From the NCBI RefSeq assembly GCF_009870785.1, contig NZ_WTWX01000002.1:271484-335483 (forward strand): DNA of 64,000 nt, given 5' to 3'. How positions within the stretch are numbered: the stretch's first letter is position 1; the number at the start of each line of letters is the position of its first letter. A program made the position numbers and the translations under genes. Source of the DNA: Paenibacillus sp. An7 (GTDB lineage Bacteria; Bacillota; Bacilli; Paenibacillales; Paenibacillaceae). Of the stretch, positions 50,326-59,561 are shown in pieces. The notes below the pieces were generated by a model. That model was not told the origin of the DNA. It saw only the letters and a program-made list of their open reading frames with translations, and did not search any database.

Positions 50326-50617
50326 TAAAAATCCCCTCCCATTCAAGTAACGTGTAACACATTCTTGAACTACAAAAATCGATCAAATTCGATACTTTTT
50401 GTATCTTGAACATAATGGAGTCCTATATCTTTGTCAAGAATAATCACTCCATATTACAAATATAACCTGTATTTTAGGGGTCAAATCGTGTTTTTTCTGA
50501 AAGTAAAGGTAAAAACGCATCATAATTACGAAAATAAGTCATTTTTCGCATTCACACACGTAAGGAGGAATGATACAATTTGTATTATTAAATATAGTTA
50601 TTTTAGGAGGAATGATG
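50326..50617. other. Spacer holding a promoter for a tiny membrane protein
   Basis: AT-rich 292 bp. An extended -10 box TGATACAAT (TACAAT at 50574-50579) lies 30 bp before a second AGGAGG. A first AAGGAGG at 50562-50568 stands directly before an in-frame ATG (50570), too close for normal initiation. Confidence 0.5.
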
Positions 50618-50743
50618 ATGAGAAGAACAGTGAAAAAATGGAGGAGGAATGCATCGAGGCACATCAGCCTCTTACCTGTACTTGTCATTGTAGGCGCACC
50701 CGTCTTGACCTACTTTATTGTACGCTTACTGCTTGTACGTTAG
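50618..50743 (+). CDS. Predicted 41-residue membrane protein
   Basis: ATG at 50618 with AGGAGG 7 nt upstream (two further in-frame ATGs just before it). A basic N terminus 'MRRTVKKWRRNASRH' is followed by one hydrophobic helix 'LLPVLVIVGAPVLTYFIV' and a short basic end. The charge pattern suits an N-in membrane anchor. The good ribosome site and upstream -10 box favour a real gene. No family recognised; toxins of type I systems and small regulators of membrane proteins have this shape. Confidence 0.55.
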   Translation: MRRTVKKWRRNASRHISLLPVLVIVGAPVLTYFIVRLLLVR

Positions 50744-50787
50744 GACAACTTTGTGTAGAAATCTCGAAAAAAAAGCAGGAATAGAGC

Positions 50788-50836
50788 AAAAAAAGCCCCT
50801 CTAATGCACAAAATTTCTTCGTGCACAGAGGGGCTC
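50788..50836 (-). terminator. Terminator after the unknown membrane-anchored gene
   Basis: AGCCCCTCT/AGAGGGGCT outer stem with a TGCAC/GTGCA inner stem and a plus-strand A6 run at 50788-50793, giving the minus-strand U-tract. Confidence 0.88.
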
Positions 50837-50852
50837 TACCTATGTATATACA

Positions 50853-51344
50853 TTAGAAGTCTTCCGATTTCTGAAATGACCATAGTACCCGCCAATCGCC
50901 TGATTCTTCAGCAGCATATACGGGCTGGACGATCTTAAAATTACCGAAGGATGAATGATAGATTTGGGTTACTGTAATAAGGTAAACTTCCTTCAGTGGT
51001 TCTTTTCCTTCGACCAACTGTACATCGAATTTCCGCTCTGGTTCGCTCCGTTCATACTGGAATGTGTTCGTACCGAAATGCTGCATGAACACATGCGCCC
51101 GGGTCTGAACATAGTCCGGTTTCTTATATCGTTCCTTCATAAGCGAATGAAACAGTTCCCACGAACTTCCAAAGTCCCCTTCTTGCTCATAATCATAGAA
51201 TTGTTCAATGATCTTAACCGCTTCTTCTTCATTCGTTGATTTAACCATCCCACGTACACTCCAGAACAAAAGAATAATCAAGCCCACCACCAGGACGGCA
51301 GTGAGCAATTTGATAAGTCCATTCCCTCGGCGTCTGCGCAGCAT
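50853..51344 (-). CDS. Membrane-anchored protein of unknown function
   Basis: 163 residues: a basic N terminus 'MLRRRRGNG', one membrane helix ('LIKLLTAVLVVGLIILLFWSV'), then an outer domain with the composition of an NTF2-like fold ('AVKIIEQFYDYEQEGDFGSSWELFHSLMKERY' and closing 'SGDWRVLWSFQKS'). Such domains occur in many secreted Firmicute proteins as binding modules. No catalytic motif seen. It follows the VanZ gene by 56 bp on the same strand. Confidence 0.75.
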   Translation of the reverse strand: MLRRRRGNGLIKLLTAVLVVGLIILLFWSVRGMVKSTNEEEAVKIIEQFYDYEQEGDFGSSWELFHSLMKERYKKPDYVQTRAHVFMQHFGTNTFQYERSEPERKFDVQLVEGKEPLKEVYLITVTQIYHSSFGNFKIVQPVYAAEESGDWRVLWSFQKSEDF

Positions 51345-51400
51345 GATGCTCCCTCCCTCTTGTCCTGTATCTTTCTCAGGTTATGAGTGAAGAGGAATCT

Positions 51401-51928
51401 TTAGACCTTTCGTCTGCGTGAGAACCTTTCAATCAGGATCATGAGAAGTAGAGCGATGCATCCACCGGTAAAGTCTAGGAGAACGTCATAGGGAGATGAC
51501 GTACGATCCACCGAATATTTCTGCAAGGTCTCATCTGTACTTGCCACGATAACAACAAAAACGAGCGGGAGGATATAGCTGTATAGACTTCTTCCCCATT
51601 TTTTTCGAATCAGATAATGAGCTAGTAGTGTGAGTACCGCATACACAAATACATGGGCACTTTTGCGAAAAGTAAACTCAATGAACCCATAGGGATTTGA
51701 CTGAAGATCGTAATTATTTCCCGCATAATGAACCTTAACATTAGGTAAAGGGATATCTATATTAATCTGATTTGCGATTTTAATAAGAAGAGGGCGAATG
51801 GTCTGTTGTTGATAAGATCGAGTCGACATAAACAAGATGAATACTGCCCATACAAGAAGAATGCCAATAAGCAAATAAAACCAGTGCTTCTTTTTTCTAT
51901 TTGCTCTTTTTCTCTCTAGTCTACTCAA
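51401..51928 (-). CDS. VanZ-family membrane protein
   Basis: 175 residues with four membrane spans and the VanZ pattern ('FRKSAHVFVYAVLTLLAHYLI', 'VIVASTDETLQKYSVDRTSSPYDVLLDFTGGCIALLLMILI'). VanZ proteins confer low-level teicoplanin resistance in some Enterococcus, but most chromosomal relatives have no known role. It begins with TTG overlapping the LytR-CpsA-Psr gene stop (TTGA), so it is coupled to a cell-wall polymer ligase. Confidence 0.88.
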   Translation of the reverse strand: MSRLERKRANRKKKHWFYLLIGILLVWAVFILFMSTRSYQQQTIRPLLIKIANQINIDIPLPNVKVHYAGNNYDLQSNPYGFIEFTFRKSAHVFVYAVLTLLAHYLIRKKWGRSLYSYILPLVFVVIVASTDETLQKYSVDRTSSPYDVLLDFTGGCIALLLMILIERFSRRRKV

Positions 51929-52869
51929 GGAGTATCAGCCCTTCTCAAATGTTCATTCATTAAGTTCTGTGCTCGTTCTCGTTCTTGTTCGTCTACAATA
52001 TAATAGTAGATTCCGTTAATTCGCTGACCGTGACCTTGTATTTCTATCGTTTCGATATTTTTTAGATCGGAACGGTAGTCCTTAATAAATTGCTTCATTT
52101 CATCGAACGTAATATCCGTCTTCACATTATTGCCTACTTCACCTAAGATATTTTGGATCTTGGCTACGCTAGAAACCTGAAGTGCATTATTCATCAGTTC
52201 TTGGATAATCTCACGTTGTCTTGCGTTACGTCCGAGATCACCACGAGGATCGTCATATCTCATACGGGAGAATAAAAGTGCCTCTTCTCCAGTTAATTGG
52301 ATCGGACCTTTAGCGAATAACTCACCATCAATAGTAAATTCAAATGGGTTATCTACCTCAACACCACCCAATAGGTCTATGATTGACGTGAATCCTTCCA
52401 TATTAACCTTTACATAGTAATCAATTGGAGAGCCTAAGAACTTTTCGACTGTTTGTACAGACATGTTTACACCACCAAAAGCATAGGCATGATTAATTTT
52501 ATCTTCTGTTCCTCTTCCTACAATTTCTGTACGAGTATCTCTAGGAATATTAAACATGAGAATAGAATGTTTAGCAGGGTTCACGGTAAGAACAACCATC
52601 GTATCCGAGCGTCCCACATCGTTCGCTCTCTCATCGACTCCTAATAGTAATACGGAAAATGCCTCTTGATCTGCTATTTTCTCAGATATGGCAGCTGTAT
52701 CTGTTTGTTGTCCACCATCTATATTAGTGACTGCAGGAATGGGGTTACGAGGTTCATAGATGCTATTCGCAGTTGATTCAACTGACTTATATAAATAAAC
52801 ACCGTATCCAACACCAAGAATTATAAATAACGAAGCTATGCTTAGTGTGACCTTCGCCCATTTTTTCAT
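51925..52869 (-). CDS. LytR-CpsA-Psr family glycopolymer transferase
   Basis: 314 residues: an N-terminal membrane anchor ('VTLSIASLFIILGVGYGVYLY') and an outer LCP domain with 'LLLGVDERANDVGRSDTMVVLTVNPAKHSILMFNIPRDTRTE', 'NHAYAFGGVNMSVQTVEKFL' and 'SRMRYDDPRGDLGRNARQREI' (catalytic Arg residues). LCP enzymes move polymers from lipid carrier to peptidoglycan. Its location next to the polysaccharide cluster (67 bp from ugd) suggests it attaches that polymer to the wall. Confidence 0.94.
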   Translation of the reverse strand: MKKWAKVTLSIASLFIILGVGYGVYLYKSVESTANSIYEPRNPIPAVTNIDGGQQTDTAAISEKIADQEAFSVLLLGVDERANDVGRSDTMVVLTVNPAKHSILMFNIPRDTRTEIVGRGTEDKINHAYAFGGVNMSVQTVEKFLGSPIDYYVKVNMEGFTSIIDLLGGVEVDNPFEFTIDGELFAKGPIQLTGEEALLFSRMRYDDPRGDLGRNARQREIIQELMNNALQVSSVAKIQNILGEVGNNVKTDITFDEMKQFIKDYRSDLKNIETIEIQGHGQRINGIYYYIVDEQERERAQNLMNEHLRRADTP

Positions 52870-52921
52870 CTATTATATTCCCTTCGTTTTTAAATTAGGG
52901 TTAATTTTCAAACCTAAAAAA

Positions 52922-52951
52922 AGAAGCTATGTCCATTAGGACATAGCTTCT
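52922..52951 (-). terminator. Terminator that contains the ugd stop codon
   Basis: AGAAGCTATGTCC/GGACATAGCTTCT arms around a short loop in which the ugd TAA lies. The minus strand continues with TTTTTTTAGG. Confidence 0.85.
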
Positions 52952-54261
52952 GTATAAGAATTAGCCGTATGAGGGCGACCCACAGAAAAATAAGTGAACG
53001 ATGCATCCTTTACTTTCTCTGGATCATAAACGTTTCTTCCATCAATTAATACTGGATGAGCCATGGTCGTTGCTAAATTAACTAAATCAATTTCAGCAAA
53101 TTCAGACCATTCAGTCAAGAGACATAGAGCATCACTATCTTTGGCTGCCTCAAGTGCAGTTTCGCACCAAGAAATAGATTCATGATTAAGTTCTTTTTGA
53201 AAGTTAGCAGTAGCAATTGGATCGTATGCTTTCACATTAGCTCCCAATTTAATTAACTCCTGAATAATACTAAGAGCAGGAGCATCTCGAATATCGTCTG
53301 TATTTGGTTTAAAAGCCAGCCCCCAAATTGCAATGTTCTTATTCTTAAGAGATCCTAGTGCCATTTCAAGTTTTCTAATAATATTAAAGCGCTGATCCTT
53401 ATTAACTTCAACGACTGATTTTAACAATCTAAATTCATAATCCACATTCTCCGCGATTTGAATTAATGCTTCTGTATCTTTAGGGAAGCAGGAACCACCA
53501 TAACCGATACCAGCTTGAAGAAACGAGCTTCCTATCCGTTGGTCATATCCCATTCCTTCTGCTACTCTAGTTACATCAGCGCCTACTTTCTCGCAAATAT
53601 TAGCAATTTCGTTTATAAATGAGATTTTTGTTGCCAAAAATGCATTAGATGCGTATTTAATCATTTCTGCTGATCGAAGATCCGTTGTAATGATATTAGT
53701 AGTTAACGGCAAGTGTAGTTCTACAAGAGTTCGTTGTGTTTCATAATCATTAGAGCCGATTACAATGCGGTTTGGATTGAGGGTATCGTGAATTGCTGAA
53801 CCTTCTCTAAGAAATTCAGGTAATGAAGCAACCGAGAATGGATAATGACTGTTTGACTTAATAATACTAGCTACATATTCATTTGTACCCACAGGAACAG
53901 TGCTCTTTGTCGCTATAATTTTGTACCCATCCATTGCTTTCGATACATCTATTGCTGCTTGTTTTATATAGCTTAGATCAGCTTCTCCACTGGGCAGAGG
54001 CGGTGTCCCTACAGCTAATATAACTAGATCAGAATTCTGGACTGCACTAGTTACATCAAAAGTAAAAGACAGCCTTCCGGCTGCCTTGTTTTTTATGATT
54101 AACTCATCAAGTCCAGGTTCGTAGATTGGAACTTGACCCCTTTCCAACATTTCTACTTTTAATGGATTATTATCTACACAAATAACTTCGTTACCTATCT
54201 CAGAAAAACATACACCTGAAACCAATCCAACATAACCTGTACCTATGACTGCGATTTTCAT
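52936..54261 (-). CDS. ugd: UDP-glucose 6-dehydrogenase
   Basis: 441 residues. The N-terminal NAD fold 'IAVIGTGYVGLVSGVCFSEIG', the catalytic Cys in 'GIGYGGSCFPKDTEAL' (about residue 262), and the C-terminal 'WGLAFKPNTDDIRDAP' and 'DGRNVYDPEKV' motifs are complete. It oxidises UDP-glucose to UDP-glucuronate, which the UDP-glucuronate decarboxylase at the right edge can turn into UDP-xylose. It is last in the long minus-strand polysaccharide operon. Its stop codon lies in the loop of the terminator hairpin. Confidence 0.96.
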   Translation of the reverse strand: MKIAVIGTGYVGLVSGVCFSEIGNEVICVDNNPLKVEMLERGQVPIYEPGLDELIIKNKAAGRLSFTFDVTSAVQNSDLVILAVGTPPLPSGEADLSYIKQAAIDVSKAMDGYKIIATKSTVPVGTNEYVASIIKSNSHYPFSVASLPEFLREGSAIHDTLNPNRIVIGSNDYETQRTLVELHLPLTTNIITTDLRSAEMIKYASNAFLATKISFINEIANICEKVGADVTRVAEGMGYDQRIGSSFLQAGIGYGGSCFPKDTEALIQIAENVDYEFRLLKSVVEVNKDQRFNIIRKLEMALGSLKNKNIAIWGLAFKPNTDDIRDAPALSIIQELIKLGANVKAYDPIATANFQKELNHESISWCETALEAAKDSDALCLLTEWSEFAEIDLVNLATTMAHPVLIDGRNVYDPEKVKDASFTYFSVGRPHTANSYTEAMS

Positions 54262-54275
54262 TATAAATTTCCTCC

Positions 54276-55646
54276 TTATTTTATACAGAACTTAATGATT
54301 TCGGACCAATCAGTACTAAGCCTAATAATGTCTTCTTCTATCAGATTAGAACCCATTTGTACTTCAATGATTTCAAGATCTGAAATTGCCTTTACACTAT
54401 GCATTGTTTTAGGAGGAATTCTTATCAAATCACCTTTTTTCAAGGTTTGGATTGAATTATTTAACACTAACTCTCCCTCTCCAGATACAATAGTCCATAG
54501 TTCCTCACGGAATATATGATACTGATAGCTAAGGTTATTTCCGGCTGTTATACATATTTTCTTAGTTAGAATTTGATCTTTCTCTTTATTTTGAGAATAA
54601 TCAACAACCTGATAATATCCCCATCTTCTTTCTTCAAACATTGGTCTGGATGTATCCGACTTTAAAATCTCTTTGATCCGTGGACTTTCATCCTTATCAC
54701 TCACCAATATTCCGTCAGGACTTACGGCTACTACTATGTTAGAAAGACCTAACACTGTTACAGGAAGATTCAGTTCGTTAATAAGATGAGAATTGATAGA
54801 ATCTTCAGAAATGTAGCCTTTACCAACAATAGGGTTAGTCATTTCATCTGTTAACGTATTCCAAGTCCCTAGGTCTTTCCAGTAACCATGATATGGACTA
54901 ACTACAATATTCTTAGCATTCTCGACTACTTTATAATCAAAGCTAGTGGAAGGCATTTGTCCATATTGACTCAACATAGTTTCATACTGGATAGGTAATC
55001 CCATTTCAATAAGTAAATCAATTAAATAGTTCAGTTTAAATGCAAAAACCCCACAATTCCAAAGAGCGCCTTGAGAAATCATTGACACTGCTTCAGAACG
55101 ATGAGGTTTTTCAACGAATGTATTAACATTTGTATAGAATTGATTGTTATTATTTGGTTCTGGAATAATATACCCGTACTTTTCAGAAGGATAAGTTGGC
55201 TTAACACCAATAAGCGCGATATCTGCTCCTGAATCATTTAATACTTGATCAAGATTTTTGACATTTTCAAAAAATTGGTCTTCTACATATGGATCTACCG
55301 GTAAAATTACAATTGTTTCATCTAGACTCACACTTGACATACTATATAAGTAAGATGCTGCTAAAGATATAGCAGGGAATGTATCCCTTCTCTCAGGCTC
55401 AACTACTAATCTTATTTCATTTTCCAATTGATTATTTAGAATCTCAACCTGACTCTGACTTGTCGAAATGTAAGAATCATCTGACAAACCATTTTTTTTC
55501 AGCTGTTCCCATACTCTCTGTACCATAGATACTTTTTCATCTTTACCATCCATATCTAGTATTCTAAGAAACTGTTTAGATCTTGCGTCATTAGATAGTG
55601 GCCAAAGTCTTTTCCCCGATCCACCAGATAGCAATATTAATTTCAT
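54276..55646 (-). CDS. Mannose-1-phosphate guanylyltransferase, ManC/AlgA-like
   Basis: 456 residues. The N-terminal nucleotidyltransferase opens with 'LILLSGGSGKRLWPLSND', followed by 'VLPVDPYVED' and 'FVEKP' motifs. The C-terminal 110 residues are a cupin ('RRWGYYQVVDY', 'YQYHIFREELWTIVSGEGELVL', 'IPPKTMHSVKA') resembling the phosphomannose isomerase or cupin tail of bifunctional ManC. It makes GDP-mannose for the glycosyltransferases here. It overlaps the following gene's stop by 4 bp and is 14 bp upstream of ugd. Confidence 0.9.
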   Translation of the reverse strand: MKLILLSGGSGKRLWPLSNDARSKQFLRILDMDGKDEKVSMVQRVWEQLKKNGLSDDSYISTSQSQVEILNNQLENEIRLVVEPERRDTFPAISLAASYLYSMSSVSLDETIVILPVDPYVEDQFFENVKNLDQVLNDSGADIALIGVKPTYPSEKYGYIIPEPNNNNQFYTNVNTFVEKPHRSEAVSMISQGALWNCGVFAFKLNYLIDLLIEMGLPIQYETMLSQYGQMPSTSFDYKVVENAKNIVVSPYHGYWKDLGTWNTLTDEMTNPIVGKGYISEDSINSHLINELNLPVTVLGLSNIVVAVSPDGILVSDKDESPRIKEILKSDTSRPMFEERRWGYYQVVDYSQNKEKDQILTKKICITAGNNLSYQYHIFREELWTIVSGEGELVLNNSIQTLKKGDLIRIPPKTMHSVKAISDLEIIEVQMGSNLIEEDIIRLSTDWSEIIKFCIK

Positions 55647-56851
55647 ATTACACCTCTTTTCTCAGGACGCCCAACCATCAATTCTTCTCTAAATTCAGTT
55701 TGTATTTCATTTAAATTTGAATCAGTACTTTTGTTAAACAGATAGCTTTGTACTAATTGGTTAAATTCCTCACGAAAACGTTCATTAGAAAATTTCAATG
55801 CGTGTTCTCTGCAGTTCTGAGGGAGAATTCCATTAATGATACTTTCAAATCTTTCAACCGCATCTATTAAGGATTCTGTAGTCTGTTCATAAAAAAACAA
55901 CCCAGTAAGTTCCTTTTCTGTCTCTATATTTCCTATAACCGTCTCAAGAGCTCCACCTTTACCAAAAGCAATAACTGGTGTACCGCATGCCTGAGCCTCT
56001 ACTGGAGTAATTCCAAAGTCTTCTTCCGCTGCAAATACAAATGCCTTGGCATTCTGCATGTATTTTCTTAAATCTTCAGTAGTTTGATAACCTAATAATT
56101 TAACATTGCTTGTTTGAAAAGATTTAACTTTTTCCATATCAGGTCCATCACCAATTACATAAAGCGTTTTATCTGGCATTTTTGAGAATGCTTCAACTAT
56201 GAGGTCAACTTTTTTATATGGTACTAATCGAGAAGCGGTAAGATAATAATCTTGTTTAATCTCTTGATATTGAAACATAGAAACGTCTACTGGAGGATAT
56301 ATCGTTATTGCATTTTTGTTATAGACTTTTTGAATTCTTTTTCTAATAAAGTTGGAGTTGGACACCATGAGATCTACTCCTGCTGAGGTCCTATAATCCC
56401 ATAACCGAATGTAATGAAGTATGGCCCTTGTTATATGAGATTTGAACCCTCTATTCAATCCAGATTCTCTTAAATATTGATGTTGCAAATCCCATGCATA
56501 CCTTATCGGAGTATGAATATAAGATATATGAACCTGATCAGGTCCTGTTATAACTCCTTTGGCAACTGCATGTGAAGATGAAATAATTAAATCATAAGAA
56601 GAAAGATCAAATTGTTCTATCGCAATCGGCATTAACGGAAGATAGTTTCTATATTTCTTTTTGGCAAAAGGCATTTTTTGAATAAAAGAGGTAGTAACTT
56701 TAACCCCATTCAGAAAAGTTCGATCATTTTCTTTTAAAAAATCAACTAAAGTAAATAAATCGGCATCAGGATAAATTTCAAGAATTTGTTCTACAACTTT
56801 CTCAGCCCCGGTATACGTTGTCAGCCAATCATGCACTATGGCAACTTTCAA
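55643..56851 (-). CDS. Glycosyltransferase, GT4 family
   Basis: 402 residues, two Rossmann domains. 'HDWLTTYTGAEKVVEQILEIYPDADLFTL' opens, and the nucleotide-sugar part includes 'LTASRLVPYKKVDLIVEAF', 'VIGDGPDMEKVK' and the E-x7-E motif 'EDFGITPVEAQACGTPVIA'. This subgroup often adds mannose or glucose; GDP-mannose synthesis next door favours mannose, by inference only. It has no membrane span. It lies 6 bp downstream of the flippase gene. Confidence 0.9.
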   Translation of the reverse strand: MKVAIVHDWLTTYTGAEKVVEQILEIYPDADLFTLVDFLKENDRTFLNGVKVTTSFIQKMPFAKKKYRNYLPLMPIAIEQFDLSSYDLIISSSHAVAKGVITGPDQVHISYIHTPIRYAWDLQHQYLRESGLNRGFKSHITRAILHYIRLWDYRTSAGVDLMVSNSNFIRKRIQKVYNKNAITIYPPVDVSMFQYQEIKQDYYLTASRLVPYKKVDLIVEAFSKMPDKTLYVIGDGPDMEKVKSFQTSNVKLLGYQTTEDLRKYMQNAKAFVFAAEEDFGITPVEAQACGTPVIAFGKGGALETVIGNIETEKELTGLFFYEQTTESLIDAVERFESIINGILPQNCREHALKFSNERFREEFNQLVQSYLFNKSTDSNLNEIQTEFREELMVGRPEKRGVI

Positions 56852-56857
56852 CTCTTC

Positions 56858-58354
56858 TCACTCTCCAATTGACGTGACTTTTTTTGTTTTTAATCTGTTC
56901 AATAAGACGGGCATAACTGCATTTCTTAAACTTTTAATAGATAGAAGGTATAGCAACCAATAAATAAAAAACACCAATGCAGAAATGATTAAATTAAAAA
57001 TCGAGTTCCCAGTTATTATTGTAGCAATAGGGACGTAGACAATAGAACCTGCGCCCACTAAAAATATGTTTTTTAGCACAAACTTCAAAATCCCTAATTT
57101 ATATGAAGCTAGAATAAGATAGATTATTCCATACAAAGATGCCCCCACACCAAGTGTTAAGGGACCAAGAATCTTATATAAAAATATATTGGTTACAATA
57201 TTAGCAACTACCGAAACAGCCATGATTTTCACGACTACCTTATTTTTCATTTGTGCATTTAAAACTTTTTGCAAAATATACGCTGTAATTGTTGCCCATA
57301 ATCCGATTGAAATACCAATAAATATATTTTGAGTTAATCGTACTGATTCACTGTCGAATGCTCCTCTAGCATAAAACAATGATATTATTCCTTCACTATT
57401 GCAAATAAAAAAAAGAGATAACGGAATAGTTATCATCATAAGTACTGGTATGATTTTATGTAGCAAATTCTCCACATGTTCTTGAGTAGCATTACTTAAT
57501 TCAGAAAGAAATATGGTTCCTATTGGTACTGCAATAAGCAGCAAACCAGTTTCAGAAATAAATCTAGCATAATCTAAAGAGGCGACTACTCCAACCCCTA
57601 ATAATGAAGCAACTACTTTCTCAGTGAAAATATTTCCTTGCAGTATAAATGGAATTAATAATAATGGTTTTAATAACTTCCAAAAATCACGAGAAATAAT
57701 TTTGATTTCAGGTAGATTGAAGGAAGGCAATATGATCAAACCTTTTCTATATAGATTAAACAACCCATGAAATAACAAATAAATATAAGCTCCTGAAAAA
57801 CCCCAAGCAAGATAACTTAAACTATCAAAATAAAAAGACGCAACAGCACCAACAATTAGTCCTACACTTTGTACTGATGCTCTGATAGAACTCATTATAT
57901 AAATTTTATTACTTATCTCATAGTACGAAATCACAGATGTCATTAAATAAAATGGTATTCCAATACTCATTATTTCAACAAATTCCACTGTCAGAGTTAC
58001 TACATCTTCAGTGAATCCTGGCGCAAGCAATGATACCCACACTCTCGCACCTAAATATAAAATGACTGAAAGTACTATAGAAATACTACCAATCAGAATA
58101 AACATGCACCAGGCAAAATTATTTGCTCTTTTCTCATCTTCAAGTTTATATTTTGTGAACAAAGGTACAAATACTGCATTTAAACTCTCCGCAGTAAAAA
58201 AATTGACCGGAATCAACGTTGCACTTTGGGAGATCCTGAGAGCTGCTGCAGGCGCTGAAGTGCCATAAAATGCAGCAATGATCACTTCTCGAATCGCACC
58301 CAATATTTTACCTATGAGATTACCACTGAATAAAATGCTAAATGCCTTTAGCAT
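56858..58354 (-). CDS. Lipid-linked oligosaccharide flippase (MurJ/MVF-like)
   Basis: 498 residues, about 13-14 membrane spans. The start 'FSILFSGNLIGKILGAIREVIIAAFYGTSAPAAALRISQS' and later 'LLLIAVPIGTIFLSELSNATQEH' match MurJ/mviN-type flippases of the MOP superfamily more than Wzx. It probably moves the repeat unit across the membrane for polymerisation. It overlaps the upstream glycosyltransferase gene by 17 bp. Confidence 0.87.
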   Translation of the reverse strand: MLKAFSILFSGNLIGKILGAIREVIIAAFYGTSAPAAALRISQSATLIPVNFFTAESLNAVFVPLFTKYKLEDEKRANNFAWCMFILIGSISIVLSVILYLGARVWVSLLAPGFTEDVVTLTVEFVEIMSIGIPFYLMTSVISYYEISNKIYIMSSIRASVQSVGLIVGAVASFYFDSLSYLAWGFSGAYIYLLFHGLFNLYRKGLIILPSFNLPEIKIISRDFWKLLKPLLLIPFILQGNIFTEKVVASLLGVGVVASLDYARFISETGLLLIAVPIGTIFLSELSNATQEHVENLLHKIIPVLMMITIPLSLFFICNSEGIISLFYARGAFDSESVRLTQNIFIGISIGLWATITAYILQKVLNAQMKNKVVVKIMAVSVVANIVTNIFLYKILGPLTLGVGASLYGIIYLILASYKLGILKFVLKNIFLVGAGSIVYVPIATIITGNSIFNLIISALVFFIYWLLYLLSIKSLRNAVMPVLLNRLKTKKVTSIGE

Positions 58355-59561
58355 CGTAAATTCCTATCTTTCCATTGATATCATGTGTATTCATTTGAAT
58401 CACCTTATCTAACATGTTATCGATTCTAGATTCCCAATCGTGTAATTTGGCCTCTGAAATACGAGAATTGACCAACTCGTTAAGATTCTGCCCGTTTTTT
58501 TCATTTAAAGCGTCATTAATACCTTCGGAGAATTCTTTTGGATTCTTTGCAACATAACAAAGATGATAATATTCTTGCAAAGCATGAAGCGGTGTCATTA
58601 CCACAGGTTTACCGGCAGCTAAATATTCAAAGAATTTCATTGGGAACATATTTTTCGTATACTCGTTAAGATTATTAGGTAATAAGCAAACATCAAACTG
58701 ACATAAATACCTTGGAAGTTCTTCGTAGGCCTTTGGACCAATTAAATATACATTTTTTAACTGTTGGATTAAACTTACATTTGTTTTAGGATCACCTTCT
58801 CCAACTTGACCAATGAACACAAAATTTTTATCAGGGTTAGATTGGGCGATCTCATATATAAGTTGGTAATCTAATTTATATCCACTGATTGCCCCAATAA
58901 ATCCGATAATTGGTCCCTGTAAGTTTTTAAGTTCCATGGGCATTTCATAATTCTTTGTTCTCGCTTGAGAAAAATGATCAAAATCCGCAACGTTTGCGCT
59001 ATAATAAGTTGCTGTATTTATGCTTTTCCTCTTCTCATATAAACTTTGTGAAGTTGCAAAAACAATGTCAACATTTTTCACTAACAAAAGCTCTTGTTCT
59101 CTTATAACTTCTTCCGGCATACCTGGTTGTACAGACACTTCATCCACACAATGATATACAGAAGTAACCTCTCCTTTGTTTAAGAGAGGCTGACTGATCG
59201 GATTATATGTCCATAGGATATAGTTGGAAAAATTTAATTTCTTGGCATAATACTTGATAAAATATTTAGAGATCAGAAAATTCAGTTTCCGAACAAGTGA
59301 ACTTTTCTGGTAAGGAATAACTATAGGGGACCATACCCAAAGATTATCATGTCTTTGTTGAAGACCCTTAAACATTAACTTAAATCTTCTCAGGATTCTT
59401 TTCAAATCTTTGCTATTGCCACTAGGAGCTCTTAACCCCATTGAATTTAAGTACAGAACCTTGTATCCCCGATCGGCTAATCTTTTGGCAATATGTTGTT
59501 TATTAGTCCAAAATGGATTATCCCAATCAGCAGTTGAAATAATTATAAATTCATTTTGCAT
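58338..59561 (-). CDS. Glycosyltransferase, GT4-like (TuaH-like)
   Basis: About 407 residues from the ATG 59559-59561 with AAGGAG 7 nt upstream; an earlier frame start at 59597 lacks a site. The opening 'NEFIIISTADWDNPFWTNKQHIAKRLADRGYKVLYLNS' recalls TuaH of teichuronic acid synthesis. The C-terminal part has 'IGFIGAISGYKLDYQLIYEIA', 'NFVFIGQVGEGDPKTNVS' and 'FFEYLAAGKPVVMTPL'. Donor and acceptor unknown. It overlaps the upstream gene by 11 bp. Confidence 0.85.
   Translation of the reverse strand: MQNEFIIISTADWDNPFWTNKQHIAKRLADRGYKVLYLNSMGLRAPSGNSKDLKRILRRFKLMFKGLQQRHDNLWVWSPIVIPYQKSSLVRKLNFLISKYFIKYYAKKLNFSNYILWTYNPISQPLLNKGEVTSVYHCVDEVSVQPGMPEEVIREQELLLVKNVDIVFATSQSLYEKRKSINTATYYSANVADFDHFSQARTKNYEMPMELKNLQGPIIGFIGAISGYKLDYQLIYEIAQSNPDKNFVFIGQVGEGDPKTNVSLIQQLKNVYLIGPKAYEELPRYLCQFDVCLLPNNLNEYTKNMFPMKFFEYLAAGKPVVMTPLHALQEYYHLCYVAKNPKEFSEGINDALNEKNGQNLNELVNSRISEAKLHDWESRIDNMLDKVIQMNTHDINGKIGIYDAKGI

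Noticed and set aside
50431..50784. 117-codon plus-strand ORF
   Set aside because: No start signal and Cys/His/Arg-rich nonsense; the real coding potential there is the 41-codon ORF in another frame.
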